64,000 bases of DNA from Polyangium sp. 6x1 (GTDB lineage: Bacteria > Myxococcota_A > Polyangia > Polyangiales > Polyangiaceae), in NCBI RefSeq assembly GCF_029946515.1, contig NZ_JARZHH010000001.1, positions 730,821 to 794,820 on the forward strand, read 5' to 3'. The notes beneath the pieces are model-generated. The model did not search any database, was not told where the DNA came from, and saw only the letters and a program-made list of their open reading frames with translations. Both the position numbers and the translations under genes were made by a program. Shown here piece by piece: positions 25,634 through 33,758 of the stretch (its first letter is position 1; each line of letters begins with the position of its first letter).

Positions 25634-25993
25634 TCACCCCTTCCCGAGCTCGAGGACCTCGGCGTAAACCTCGGGATCGAACCCCACCACGAGCGTTTGT
25701 CCTACCCGCATCGTCGGGGCCCGCAGGCCGCCGGTCGGCCCGAGCATGGCCCCGAGCACGTCCGCGTCGGGCGGACGCGCGCGCAGGTCCAGCGTGACGC
25801 GCTTCTTTCCTTTCACCGCGACGACACGCTCGGCCTGCCGGGCGAGCGCGAGCGCGCCCTCCTCGGCGAGCTTCAGCTTGCCCGCGTCTGCCATTTCCGC
25901 GATCGACACATTTTCTTGCGCGAGAAACTCCCGCGCTCGGGTGCACGAGGTTCACCCCTTGCGGTGATAATACCAGTCGGCTCGCTGGGTCAT
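25634..25993 (-). CDS. ArsC/thioredoxin-fold reductase with in-frame TGA at the first active-site position (candidate selenoprotein)
   Basis: ATG 25993 has an excellent ribosome site (AAAGGAGG). The frame reads MTQRADWYYHRKG, then TGA (codon 14, 25954-25952), then TSCTRAREFLAQENVSIAE, and continues to a TAG/TGA-type stop at 25634, 119 residues in all. In ArsC/Spx/glutaredoxin-like proteins this place holds C-x-x-C after the first strand, so TGA stands where the first Cys should be, giving U-x-x-C. The remainder keeps the fold signature, with a cis-Pro loop (GLRAPTMRVG) and helix (GFDPEVYAEVLE). Codon use is coding-like on both sides of the TGA. A start downstream of TGA would remove the active site. 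Function inferred: a thiol/selenol oxidoreductase. The alternative is a nonsense pseudogene. Confidence 0.72.
25918..25936 (-). promoter_or_regulatory. Candidate bacterial SECIS hairpin
   Basis: Downstream of the TGA, the mRNA can fold as GCGC, two bulged G, GAG, loop UUU, CUC, GCGC. The apical loop begins about 24 nt after the TGA, inside the usual 16-37 nt range for bacterial SECIS elements. The stem is short and GC-rich DNA forms hairpins easily, so this is supportive only. Confidence 0.35.
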
Positions 25994-26064
25994 GCCAGAT
26001 TCCTCCTTTGCCGGACGATGAAGGGTTTTACCGGGAACGTCAAGTCGAACCGCGATCGAGGGGG

Positions 26065-26094
26065 TTGCCTCGCGCGGCGCAGGCGTCCTAGACT
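26065..26094 (+). promoter_or_regulatory. Possible sigma-70-type promoter of the permease gene
   Basis: TTGCCT (26065-26070) and TAGACT (26089-26094) are separated by 18 bp, and the start codon is 45 bp further on. It is a moderate match to -35/-10 consensus in the divergent gap between the selenoprotein-like gene and the permease. The opposite strand has TTGACG at 26044-26039, but its -10 is poor. Confidence 0.3.
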
Positions 26095-26139
26095 GGCGGC
26101 CCGCTTCGGTCGTCTTCCTCCTGCCACGGGGTCCGCATC

Positions 26140-27444
26140 ATGAGCGTCTCCTCCCTCGACGCCTCGGGCCAGGCCCAGGCGCCCTCGCTGCGGCGCAGGC
26201 TCACGTTGTTCGACGTGCTCTGCATCGGGGTCAACGCCACGGTGGGATCGGGCGTGTTCGCGCTGCCCGACGACATGCACCGCGTGATGGGCGGGTTTTC
26301 CCCGCTCTCCTTCGCGCTCTGCGCGTTGCTGCTCATGCCGGTCGCGCTCTGCTTCGCCGAGCTCTCGGGCAGGCACGCCGATACGGGCGGGACATACCTC
26401 TATGCGCGCAATGCGTTCGGCGACCGGGCCGGCTTTCTCGTCGGCTGGTTTTGCTGGGCGAACACGTTCGTGAGCTGGGCGGCGAACGCGAGCCTTTTCG
26501 TGGAGCTCGTGGGGATCCGCGCGCCGTTCGTGGGGTCGGCCGTCGCCGCGGCGGTCGTGGTGGCGCTCGGGGCGGTGAATTATTTCGGCGTGAAACCAGG
26601 CGCGTGGGTCGTGAACGCGATGACGCTCGGCAAGATCGGCGCGATCCTGTGTTTCCTCGTCGTGGCGGTGTCGCTCTTCGATCCGTCGCGGCTCGGGGGA
26701 AAACTGCCGCTCGGCGCGCTCGGCGTGGGGCAAGGGGTGTATCTCGCGCTTTTCCCGCTGCAAGGGTTCGAGGTCGCGCCGATCGCGGCGGGCGAGACGC
26801 AAAACCCCGAGCGCAACGTGCCGGTCGGGACGCTCGGCGCGCTGTCGATCTCGGCGCTGCTCTTCATCGTGGTGCAGGCGGTGCTGGTCGCGACGTACCC
26901 GCGCATCGGCGAGGAGTCGGGGCAGCCGCTCGTGGACGCGGCGCGGTTCATCGGGCCGACGATCGGCGCGATCGTGGTGATCGGCAGCCTGCTCTCCGTC
27001 GGCGGATTCACGGCGGGCAGCGCGCTCGGGTCGCCGCGGTATGCGCAGGCGATCGCAGCGCACGGGCTCATGCCCGCGGCGCTCGCGCGGATTCACGGGC
27101 GCTGGGGGACGCCGCACGTGGCGATCTTCTGGACGACGGGCATCACGGCGGCGCTCGCATTTTTCTTCGATTATCGGCGCCTCGTGGGGATGTCGAACAT
27201 CACGATCGTGATCCAGTATCTGTTCACGTGCCTCGCGGTGCCCGTGCTGCGGAAGAAGGACGGCGCATCGAAGGGGTTTCGGGTGCCGGGCGGGACGATC
27301 ATTCCTGTCGTGGGCGCCGTCGGATCGGTGGCGCTGCTCGCGGGCGCGGAGAGGCCGGAGTTCATGTTCGCGGGGGCGACGCTGGTGCTCGGGATCCTGG
27401 TGCTCGTGGGTACGAAGCGATTCGCGCGCGCCGAGGGCGCGTGA
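26140..27444 (+). CDS. APC-superfamily amino-acid permease
   Basis: 434 residues, about twelve hydrophobic segments. The first segment has the family signature VLCIGVNATVGSGVFALPD (the G-[AS]-x-x-G-S-G-x-F type substrate loop), then FAELSGRHADTGGTYLYARN, typical of amino-acid/polyamine transporters. Later segments include FPLQGFEVAPIAAGETQNPERN, with the conserved E-x-x-N-P-x-R-N motif (quoted in part: AAGETQNPERNV). The inner-membrane location is clear. The substrate is not decided by what I can see. It is transcribed away from the selenoprotein-like gene and followed 42 bp later by the lectin lipoprotein. Confidence 0.9.
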   Translation: MSVSSLDASGQAQAPSLRRRLTLFDVLCIGVNATVGSGVFALPDDMHRVMGGFSPLSFALCALLLMPVALCFAELSGRHADTGGTYLYARNAFGDRAGFLVGWFCWANTFVSWAANASLFVELVGIRAPFVGSAVAAAVVVALGAVNYFGVKPGAWVVNAMTLGKIGAILCFLVVAVSLFDPSRLGGKLPLGALGVGQGVYLALFPLQGFEVAPIAAGETQNPERNVPVGTLGALSISALLFIVVQAVLVATYPRIGEESGQPLVDAARFIGPTIGAIVVIGSLLSVGGFTAGSALGSPRYAQAIAAHGLMPAALARIHGRWGTPHVAIFWTTGITAALAFFFDYRRLVGMSNITIVIQYLFTCLAVPVLRKKDGASKGFRVPGGTIIPVVGAVGSVALLAGAERPEFMFAGATLVLGILVLVGTKRFARAEGA

Positions 27445-27486
27445 ATGCCTTGACAGGCAGGCCCGGGGGCTGATGCGATCCGGACC

Positions 27487-28518
27487 ATGCGGAGGTCTGG
27501 TTCGTTCGTTTTGCTCGTCCTTCTGGCCCTCGCCGGCTGTGGTCCAGGCCCGACGGTCGTATCGAACCCCGACGAGGCGCTGATACCACGAGCCTTTGCG
27601 TCGGCGTCCGCGTCCGCGGCCCCGTCGGCTTCCGCTTCTGCTTCCGCGCCGGGAAAACCGCCGCTCGAAGTGGCGAACGGAGCGCCGCTGCCGCTTCCTC
27701 CTTTTTCGTGCGGCAAGGGCAAGGAAATCGTGGCCGCGACGGGCACGTATTGCGTGTTCACGGAGCCGCGCGCGTGGCAGGACGCCGAGCGGCATTGCGA
27801 GGAGCACGGCGGGCACCTCGCCTCGATCACGTCCGAGGCCGAGGCGCAAGCGATCCGCGCGGCGATCGTGTCGCCCGTGACCGGCGAGAACGTGTGGATC
27901 GGCCTCGTCGAGCCGACGGAGGGGCGATGGCTCGGCCCTGACGCGAAGCCCGCGCGGTTCTTCGCATGGAACGACGGGGAGCCGAACAACGACGGCGCCG
28001 GGGAGAACTGCGGCTCGTGGCTCGTCGGGAGCGGGCGGTGGAACGACGTCGATTGCTTCGTCCCGCGCATGGCGCTCTGCGAGAGCCGGTCGCCCGCCGG
28101 GGCGAAAAGCGCGTTCAAGTGCGATGGGGCCAGGCGGATCGTCGTCGGAAAACGCGAGTATTGCTTGCAGGACGCCGCGACGTGGCAGAATGCGCAGGCG
28201 CGGTGCGTGCAATCGGGCGCGGACCTGGCCATCATCGAATCGGCGGAGGAGAACGACGCGTTGTTCGCCGCGATCGGCGCGAAGATCGACGTCGGTTCGA
28301 TGTGGATCGGCCTCACGGACGTGGCGCAAGAAAACGATTTCCGGTGGGCCTCGGGGGAGGCGCTCGGCGCGCCGCCGTGGCGAGGCGGAGAGCCGAACAA
28401 CCTCGGCGACGAGGATTGCGCCGAGTGGCTGCCGCAGGACGGGCGCGCGAACGATCTGCCTTGTCTGGAAAAACGGGCGAGTTTGTGCGAGAAGCCCAAG
28501 GCGAGCGTCGCGAAATGA
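27487..28518 (+). CDS. Lipoprotein with two C-type lectin-like domains
   Basis: 343 residues. Lipobox LALAGC is near residue 18, then an Ala/Ser/Pro spacer to ~60. Domain 1 (~75-200) has YCVFTEPRAWQDAERHC, WIGLVEPTEGRW, DGEPNNDG and RWNDVDC. Domain 2 (~210-335) has YCLQDAATWQNAQARC, WIGLTDVAQENDFRW, GGEPNNLGDEDCAEW and a degenerate AND-LPC in place of WND. E-P-N and W-N-D are the calcium and mannose-type sugar ligands of C-type lectins, and paired Cys are in place for disulfides. Domain 1 looks competent for Ca2+-dependent sugar binding; domain 2 may not be. It is likely surface-exposed, binding polysaccharide or prey glycans (inference). Its stop overlaps the next gene's start (ATGA). Confidence 0.88.
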   Translation: MRRSGSFVLLVLLALAGCGPGPTVVSNPDEALIPRAFASASASAAPSASASASAPGKPPLEVANGAPLPLPPFSCGKGKEIVAATGTYCVFTEPRAWQDAERHCEEHGGHLASITSEAEAQAIRAAIVSPVTGENVWIGLVEPTEGRWLGPDAKPARFFAWNDGEPNNDGAGENCGSWLVGSGRWNDVDCFVPRMALCESRSPAGAKSAFKCDGARRIVVGKREYCLQDAATWQNAQARCVQSGADLAIIESAEENDALFAAIGAKIDVGSMWIGLTDVAQENDFRWASGEALGAPPWRGGEPNNLGDEDCAEWLPQDGRANDLPCLEKRASLCEKPKASVAK

Positions 28519-29261
28519 CGGGGACCACGAAGGCGACGTTCGTCCTGGTGCATGGCCCTTTCCTCGGCGGATGGGGTTTTCGGCGCGTCGCTTCGTGGCT
28601 CGAACGCGCGGGGCACAGGGTCTTCACGCCGACGCTGACGGGCATCGGGGAACGCGCGCACCTGCTCGGTCCCGACGTGGGGCTGTCGACGCACATCGAC
28701 GACATCACGAACGTGCTCGTGTACGAGGATCTTCGCGACGTGATCCTCGTGGGGCAGAGCTACGGCGGCATGGTCATCACTGGCGTCGCGGATCGCGTGC
28801 CGGAGCGGATCACGCAACTCGTGTACGTCAACGGGCACGTGCCGACGAACGGGCGCAATGCAATGGGCGGACTCGGCGGGACGTCGCACAAGCTCGGCGA
28901 GATGACGGGCAACGAGGGGCCCCGGCTCTTGCCGCCGTTTCCCTTCGAGGCGATGGGCATTCACGACCCCGCGGACCAGGCGTGGGTCGGGCCGAGGCTC
29001 TCGCCGCATCCGATGAAATGCCTCGAAGAACCGATCGTACTCACGCGCGGAGAGCCGCGGATGCCCCGCGCCTACGTCCTCGGGACCGCGCGTGAGGCGC
29101 TCATCGCCTTCCTGAAGGCCGATCCGCTCGCCCATTTCGTGGAAAAAGCGCGCGCGGACGGCTTCGTGTTCCACGAGCTGCCCGCCGGGCTGTTCCCCAT
29201 GATCAGCCACCCGGAGGAGCTCGGCGCGGTGCTCGAAAGGATCGCCTCCGCCGCGCGTTAG
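28515..29261 (+). CDS. Alpha/beta hydrolase (EstC/salicylate-esterase-like)
   Basis: 248 residues. The start ATG overlaps the lectin gene's stop. Family marks: FVLVHGPFLGGWGFRRVASW (oxyanion region H-G), TLTGIGERAH, the nucleophile elbow GQSYGGMV, and a C-terminal catalytic His in MISHPEEL. The length and the TGIGER motif match the plant methylesterase/EstC group that cleaves small carboxyl esters or pyrethroids. It is cytoplasmic, with no signal. Its stop codon overlaps that of the convergent glycosyltransferase gene by 2 nt. Coupling to the lectin gene is positional; a shared pathway is not evident. Confidence 0.88.
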   Translation: MTGTTKATFVLVHGPFLGGWGFRRVASWLERAGHRVFTPTLTGIGERAHLLGPDVGLSTHIDDITNVLVYEDLRDVILVGQSYGGMVITGVADRVPERITQLVYVNGHVPTNGRNAMGGLGGTSHKLGEMTGNEGPRLLPPFPFEAMGIHDPADQAWVGPRLSPHPMKCLEEPIVLTRGEPRMPRAYVLGTAREALIAFLKADPLAHFVEKARADGFVFHELPAGLFPMISHPEELGAVLERIASAAR

Positions 29262-30568
29262 GCGGCCGATGGCGTGCTCGTTCGTCGCCGCGAATCGGCG
29301 ATCTCGCGGACGATCTCGGCGAGGCGGCCAGCGATCGCGCGGCGGTGGAAGGGTTCTAGGCCCTCGGGCCGGCCAGGAAGGAGCGGCTCGCCGCGCTGGA
29401 ACGAGCGCGCGATGCGTTCGAGCGCCTCGGCAATGGCGGCGGGCTCGCGCGGGTGAACGACGACGCCGAGGCGGTGATGCTCGACGAGGCGCGAGAGTGC
29501 GCCCTTGGGCGCGAGCGCGAGGCAAGGCCTTCCCACCGCCATGATGTCGAAGATCTTGCCCGGATAAATGGCCGCATTGCCAGGGATGTCGTCGACGACG
29601 ACGAGCGCGAGGTGGCTCTCGGCGAGGAGCGAGAGCGCCTCGTCGTGCGGGCGAAAGCCGAGGTGGCGGACCATCGGGAGGGGGTTTTCCTCGAAGACGG
29701 CGCGCTCGGTGTCGACGACGCGGCCGACGAATCGAATGTCGAAGAGGTTCGCGAGCCGAGGCGCGCGTTCCGCGAGGAGGCGGAGGCCGGCGAAGAGGCC
29801 ACGCGGTGAGGTGTGCCAGAAGGTCGTTCCGGCATAGGTCGCGACGAGCTTGCGGCCGGGCGCATACGGCGGCGGGGGCGCCGCGACGATGTGCGCGAAA
29901 TCGTCCGGATCATAGCCGTTCGTCAAGGTGATCACGCGGCGCTCGTCGAGGTCGCGATAACGCGCGAGCAGGTTCTGCCGGAAGTCCTCGGTGGCCGTGA
30001 GGATTCGCGCGGCGCGCCGGACGAGGGCGGGCTCGATCGTGTCGATGGCGCGCGCGAGGAGCGGCCCGCCGTGCATTTCGTAGGTGGCCGCGGTGCGCCA
30101 TTCGTCGCGATAATCGAGGAGGAACGGGACGCGCGCGAGCGGGCCGAGCAAGAAAGGCGAAAAGGGTGGGCCGCTGACGAGGACGGCGTCGACGTTCGCC
30201 GAGAGGCGGCGAATCGCGGCCGCGGCCGCGGGCAACCAGAGGATCTGCGGGTCCGGGACGAGCGCGGCGGAGGCGATGCGCGCAAGAGCGCGGCGCGCCC
30301 CGGCGAAGCGGCCCTTCGAGGCGGCGCCGCGCCAGACGGCGGCCTTTTTCTCGTAGCTCGGTTCGAGGGTCCGGACGCGAACGACGTTCACTTCGGCCGG
30401 GACGTCGCGGAGCAAGCTTTCGTCCCGGATGGGGACGGACGGGTTTTCCGCCGTGAGCACGGTGGTCTCGACGCCGCACGAAGGCAGGTACTTGGCGAGC
30501 TTGGTGACGCGCTGGACGGCGACGCCGCCGACGGGCGGAAAAGCGTACGAAACGATGAGCAGGCGCAA
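29258..30568 (-). CDS. GT-B fold glycosyltransferase (family 4-like)
   Basis: 436 residues from a TTG at 30568 preceded by GGGGGGAACC, so that the protein begins at its first strand, LRLLIVSYAFPPVGGVAVQR; an ATG at 30628 lies further upstream without a ribosome site. Features are the N-terminal S-Y-x-F-P-P-x-G-G motif of WcaI/GT4 enzymes, a middle linker with FLLDYRDEWR, LTNGYDPDDF near the domain junction, and a C-terminal nucleotide-sugar site (GNAAIYPGKIFDIMAVGRP). It probably adds sugars to an exopolysaccharide or lipid carrier on the cytoplasmic face. The donor and acceptor are unknown. It diverges from rseP over 149 bp that hold no recognised gene. Confidence 0.88.
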   Translation of the reverse strand: MRLLIVSYAFPPVGGVAVQRVTKLAKYLPSCGVETTVLTAENPSVPIRDESLLRDVPAEVNVVRVRTLEPSYEKKAAVWRGAASKGRFAGARRALARIASAALVPDPQILWLPAAAAAIRRLSANVDAVLVSGPPFSPFLLGPLARVPFLLDYRDEWRTAATYEMHGGPLLARAIDTIEPALVRRAARILTATEDFRQNLLARYRDLDERRVITLTNGYDPDDFAHIVAAPPPPYAPGRKLVATYAGTTFWHTSPRGLFAGLRLLAERAPRLANLFDIRFVGRVVDTERAVFEENPLPMVRHLGFRPHDEALSLLAESHLALVVVDDIPGNAAIYPGKIFDIMAVGRPCLALAPKGALSRLVEHHRLGVVVHPREPAAIAEALERIARSFQRGEPLLPGRPEGLEPFHRRAIAGRLAEIVREIADSRRRTSTPSAA

Positions 30569-30717
30569 GACGGTTCCCCCCGGTCGATTGCAGGGGCCAA
30601 CGATTGCACGGCGGTGCCGGCCGGGCAAATGGGGTCCCGCTGTGAGCGAAAAGAGCGTCCTGGGCGCGGTTTTGTCCTTGGCGCCTCGGCAGGATCTCGC
30701 GTAGAGATACCCGAGCC

Positions 30718-32391
30718 GTGGATCTGCTCTACTTCGCGCTTCTCTGCTCCGTGCTGATCTTCGTGCACGAGCTCGGCCACTTCGTGTGGGCGAAGATCTT
30801 CGGCGTGAAGGTGCTCACGTTCTCGATCGGTTTCGGGCCGAAGGTGCTCCGGTTTCGAGGACGAGAGACGGAGTATTGCGTGGGGCTCCTGCCCCTCGGC
30901 GGCTTCGTGAAGATGCTCGAGGAGAACCGGCAGGAGCCGGTGCTGCCCGAGGATCGCAAGCGTACGTTCGAGGCGCAGGCGCTCTGGAAACGGGTGATCA
31001 TCGTCATCGCAGGCCCGGCGATGAACATCTTGTTCCCGGTCCTCCTGTATTTCTCCGTTTACGTGGGGGAGACGCGATTCTCGCCCCCCACGGTCGGCTT
31101 CGTTTTGCCCGGACATCCGGCGGAGGGAAAACTCTCGCCCGGCGATCGGGTGCTCGAAGTGGACGGGGAGCGTATCTCGACGTTCGCCGAGCTCGCGCGG
31201 ATCATCGGAGAGAGCCCCGGCAAAGAGCTGCGGCTCCGCGTGTTCCGCAACAACGAGCACGTCGAGGTCGTGGTGGTGCCGGAGGAGAAGGTCGTCCGGA
31301 AGCCGCTCGACATCGTCGAGAAGGTCGGCGAAATCGGCATCAAGCCGAGCCGGCCCGCGGCCGTCGTGGGGATCTCGCGGCCCGATTCGCCGGCCTACCG
31401 CGCGGGGCTCCGGACGTTCGACCTCGTGACGGAGGTGCGCGGGCGGCCGGTGAAGACGTTCGCGGACCTCGAAACGGCGCTGTCGGAGAACCACGGCGAG
31501 ACGGTGCCCGTGACGTATTTGCGGCCGGTGAAGGTGCCGCGCGCGTTCGGCGGGCTCGCGGACATGGCCGTGTACGAGTCGGGCGTGGCCGCGTTGACGC
31601 CGGAGGCGAACGGGCACGGCGATCTGGAGGAGCGGACGGGGATCGAATCCGCGGACCTTTACGTATTCGACGTGGCGGAGGGTTCGGCGGAATGGAGCGC
31701 CGACATGCGGCCCGGGGATCGAATCGTGGAGGTGGACCAGACGGCGGTGACGGCCTGGGCGACGTTCCTCGAACGGCTGCTCGTGGCGCCGGATCGGCCG
31801 CACGTGGTGACGTGGCTCCGGGGCGGGGTGAAGAAGAGCGGGACGATTCTTTTGCGGCGCGAGGACTGGATCGACGAATACGGGCAGCATCGGCCGCGGT
31901 ATTTCGTGCGGGCGTCGAACTGGTCGCCGGTGGTGCCGGAGGCGTACGTGGAGCACGCGTCGCTCTTGCCGTTCGCGCTGCGGAGCGCGCTCGACGAGAC
32001 GTACGACGTGATCCGGTTCATCGTGGTCGGGATCGTGCGGATCGTCGAGGGCAAGGTGAGCATCTCGACGCTGGGCGGGCCGATCACGGTCTACGACGTG
32101 GTCGGCGAGGAGGGCTCGAAGGGCGTCTCGTACTTCGTGTGGGCGATGGCCGTGATTTCCATCAACCTCGGGCTCGTGAACCTCTTGCCGATCCCGGTGC
32201 TCGACGGCGGTCATCTGCTGTTTTTCCTGTTCGAGGCCGTATCGAGGCGGCCTCTGCCGCTCCGGGTGCGGGAGATCGCGAGCCTCGTGGGCCTGCTCGT
32301 GCTCTTTGCATTGATGGGGGTGGCGTTCAAGAATGACGTGGAGCGGCGGTGGGACGTGATTCAAGGGCAGTTGAGGGAGCTCGTTGATTAG
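30718..32391 (+). CDS. rseP: Site-2 protease RseP with three PDZ-like domains
   Basis: 557 residues from GTG 30718. The zinc-binding H-E-L-G-H is at residues 17-21 in the first membrane helix. GPAMNILFPVLL marks the second helix, and NLLPIPVLDGGHLLFF supplies the third zinc ligand. Between them lie three PDZ-like units: one with LPGHPAEGKLSPGDRVLEVD, one with ISRPDSPAYRAGLRTFDLV and one with VAEGSAEWSADMRPGDRIVE. E. coli RseP is ~450 residues with two. RseP cuts anti-sigma factors and signal-peptide remnants within the inner membrane to trigger envelope stress responses. rsmB overlaps its 3' end by 8 nt. Confidence 0.93.
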   Translation: MDLLYFALLCSVLIFVHELGHFVWAKIFGVKVLTFSIGFGPKVLRFRGRETEYCVGLLPLGGFVKMLEENRQEPVLPEDRKRTFEAQALWKRVIIVIAGPAMNILFPVLLYFSVYVGETRFSPPTVGFVLPGHPAEGKLSPGDRVLEVDGERISTFAELARIIGESPGKELRLRVFRNNEHVEVVVVPEEKVVRKPLDIVEKVGEIGIKPSRPAAVVGISRPDSPAYRAGLRTFDLVTEVRGRPVKTFADLETALSENHGETVPVTYLRPVKVPRAFGGLADMAVYESGVAALTPEANGHGDLEERTGIESADLYVFDVAEGSAEWSADMRPGDRIVEVDQTAVTAWATFLERLLVAPDRPHVVTWLRGGVKKSGTILLRREDWIDEYGQHRPRYFVRASNWSPVVPEAYVEHASLLPFALRSALDETYDVIRFIVVGIVRIVEGKVSISTLGGPITVYDVVGEEGSKGVSYFVWAMAVISINLGLVNLLPIPVLDGGHLLFFLFEAVSRRPLPLRVREIASLVGLLVLFALMGVAFKNDVERRWDVIQGQLRELVD

Positions 32392-33733
32392 CGACGCAAG
32401 GATCATCGCGGCCCGCGTGCTCGCGCGGGTGTGGGGCACGGAGGCGTTCGCGGCCGCGGCGCTCGACGCCGAGCTCGGGCGGCATTCCGGAATGGATCCG
32501 CGCGACGCGGGGCTCGCGACCGAGCTCGTGTACGGGGTTTTGCGGACGGAAGCCGCGCTCGTCACGAGGCTCTCGGCATTGACGCCGAAGAACAAGCTCG
32601 ACCTGCCGTCGCCGATCGCGCGGGCGCACGTGCTCATGGCGGCGTATGCGATCTGCTTTCTCGATCGCGTGCCGGCGTTCGCCGCGGTGAACGAGGCGGT
32701 GGGGGCGATCCGCTCCGAGGGGGACGTGCGGACGGGGTCGTTCGCGAATGCGATTTTGCGGAAGCTCGCGTCGGAGGTCGAGGCGAAGGGGCGGCCGTCG
32801 CTGCTGGAGGCGGCGAGCGCGTCAGCGCCGGGGTGGCTGCGCGGATCGCTGCGCCGTTCGCTCGGGCGGAGCGCGGCGGAGGCTTATCTTGCGGCAGGCC
32901 CGGTGCCGCCGCCGCTGGGTTTGTCGCTCGCGCTCTCGGAGGATCGGGCGGCGTGGATCACGCGATTGCGTGAGGTTTGTCCGGGAGGCACATTCGAGGA
33001 GGGGCACGCCTCGCCGCGGGCGATCCTCGTGCGCGGCGCCGGGGACGTGCGTCGATTGCCGGGCGCGGGGACCGCGTGGATCGTGCAGGAGGAAGGGGCG
33101 CAGGTGGTGGCGCTCGCGCTCGGGGCACGGCGGGGCGAGCGGGTGCTCGACGCCTGCGCGGGGCGAGGAAACAAGACGTGGCTGCTCGCGGACGAGGTGG
33201 GGCCCGAGGGCGCGGTGGACGCGGCGGACCTCTATGCGGCGAAGCTCGAACGCTTGAAGGAGGGCCCGGCAGGGCGAGCGGCGCGGGCGACGTACGCGGT
33301 CGACTGGGCGGCGCAGACGGGGGCGTTCGAGGAGGTGCCGCGCGCATACGACCGGGTGCTCGTGGACGCGCCGTGCTCGGGCGTGGGGACGCTACGGAGG
33401 CGGCCGGAGATCGCGCTGCGGCGGACGGCCGAGGACGTGAAACGTTTGTCGGAGCTGCAAACTGCGATCGTGCGGAGCGCGGCGACGCGGGTGAAAGACG
33501 GGGGTCGGCTGGTCTTCGCGGTGTGCAGCGTGCTGCGGGAGGAGGCCGAGGAGGTGGTCGAGCGGCTCGCGGGGGAGCCGTCGGGGACGGGGGTTCGGCT
33601 TGAAAGACTGCCGATCGAGGCCGAGCTTCCGCGGGAGATCCTGAGCGAGGGGGCGACGAGCTTCCGGCTCCTGCCCCACGTGCAGGGGACGGATGGGTAT
33701 TTCGTGGCGGGGTTTTTGGTGCGGAGAGGCTGA
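32384..33733 (+). CDS. rsmB: 16S rRNA m5C methyltransferase RsmB
   Basis: 449 residues from TTG 32384, overlapping the rseP stop. The N-terminal ~130 residues form the NusB-like RNA-binding domain (ARIIAARVLARVWG, ELVYGVLRTEAALV, VPAFAAVNEAVGAIR). The C-terminal methyltransferase has the SAM loop VLDACAGRGNKTWLLA, motif IV VDAPCSGVGTLRRRPE and a motif VI Cys in FAVCSVLREEAEE. RsmB methylates C967 of 16S rRNA using two cysteines, both visible here. Motif VI reads VCS rather than the usual TCS. Housekeeping function. The overlap with rseP suggests one transcript. Confidence 0.93.
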   Translation: MISDARIIAARVLARVWGTEAFAAAALDAELGRHSGMDPRDAGLATELVYGVLRTEAALVTRLSALTPKNKLDLPSPIARAHVLMAAYAICFLDRVPAFAAVNEAVGAIRSEGDVRTGSFANAILRKLASEVEAKGRPSLLEAASASAPGWLRGSLRRSLGRSAAEAYLAAGPVPPPLGLSLALSEDRAAWITRLREVCPGGTFEEGHASPRAILVRGAGDVRRLPGAGTAWIVQEEGAQVVALALGARRGERVLDACAGRGNKTWLLADEVGPEGAVDAADLYAAKLERLKEGPAGRAARATYAVDWAAQTGAFEEVPRAYDRVLVDAPCSGVGTLRRRPEIALRRTAEDVKRLSELQTAIVRSAATRVKDGGRLVFAVCSVLREEAEEVVERLAGEPSGTGVRLERLPIEAELPREILSEGATSFRLLPHVQGTDGYFVAGFLVRRG

Positions 33734-33758
33734 CAGGCGGCGGGGGGACGAGAGACCC

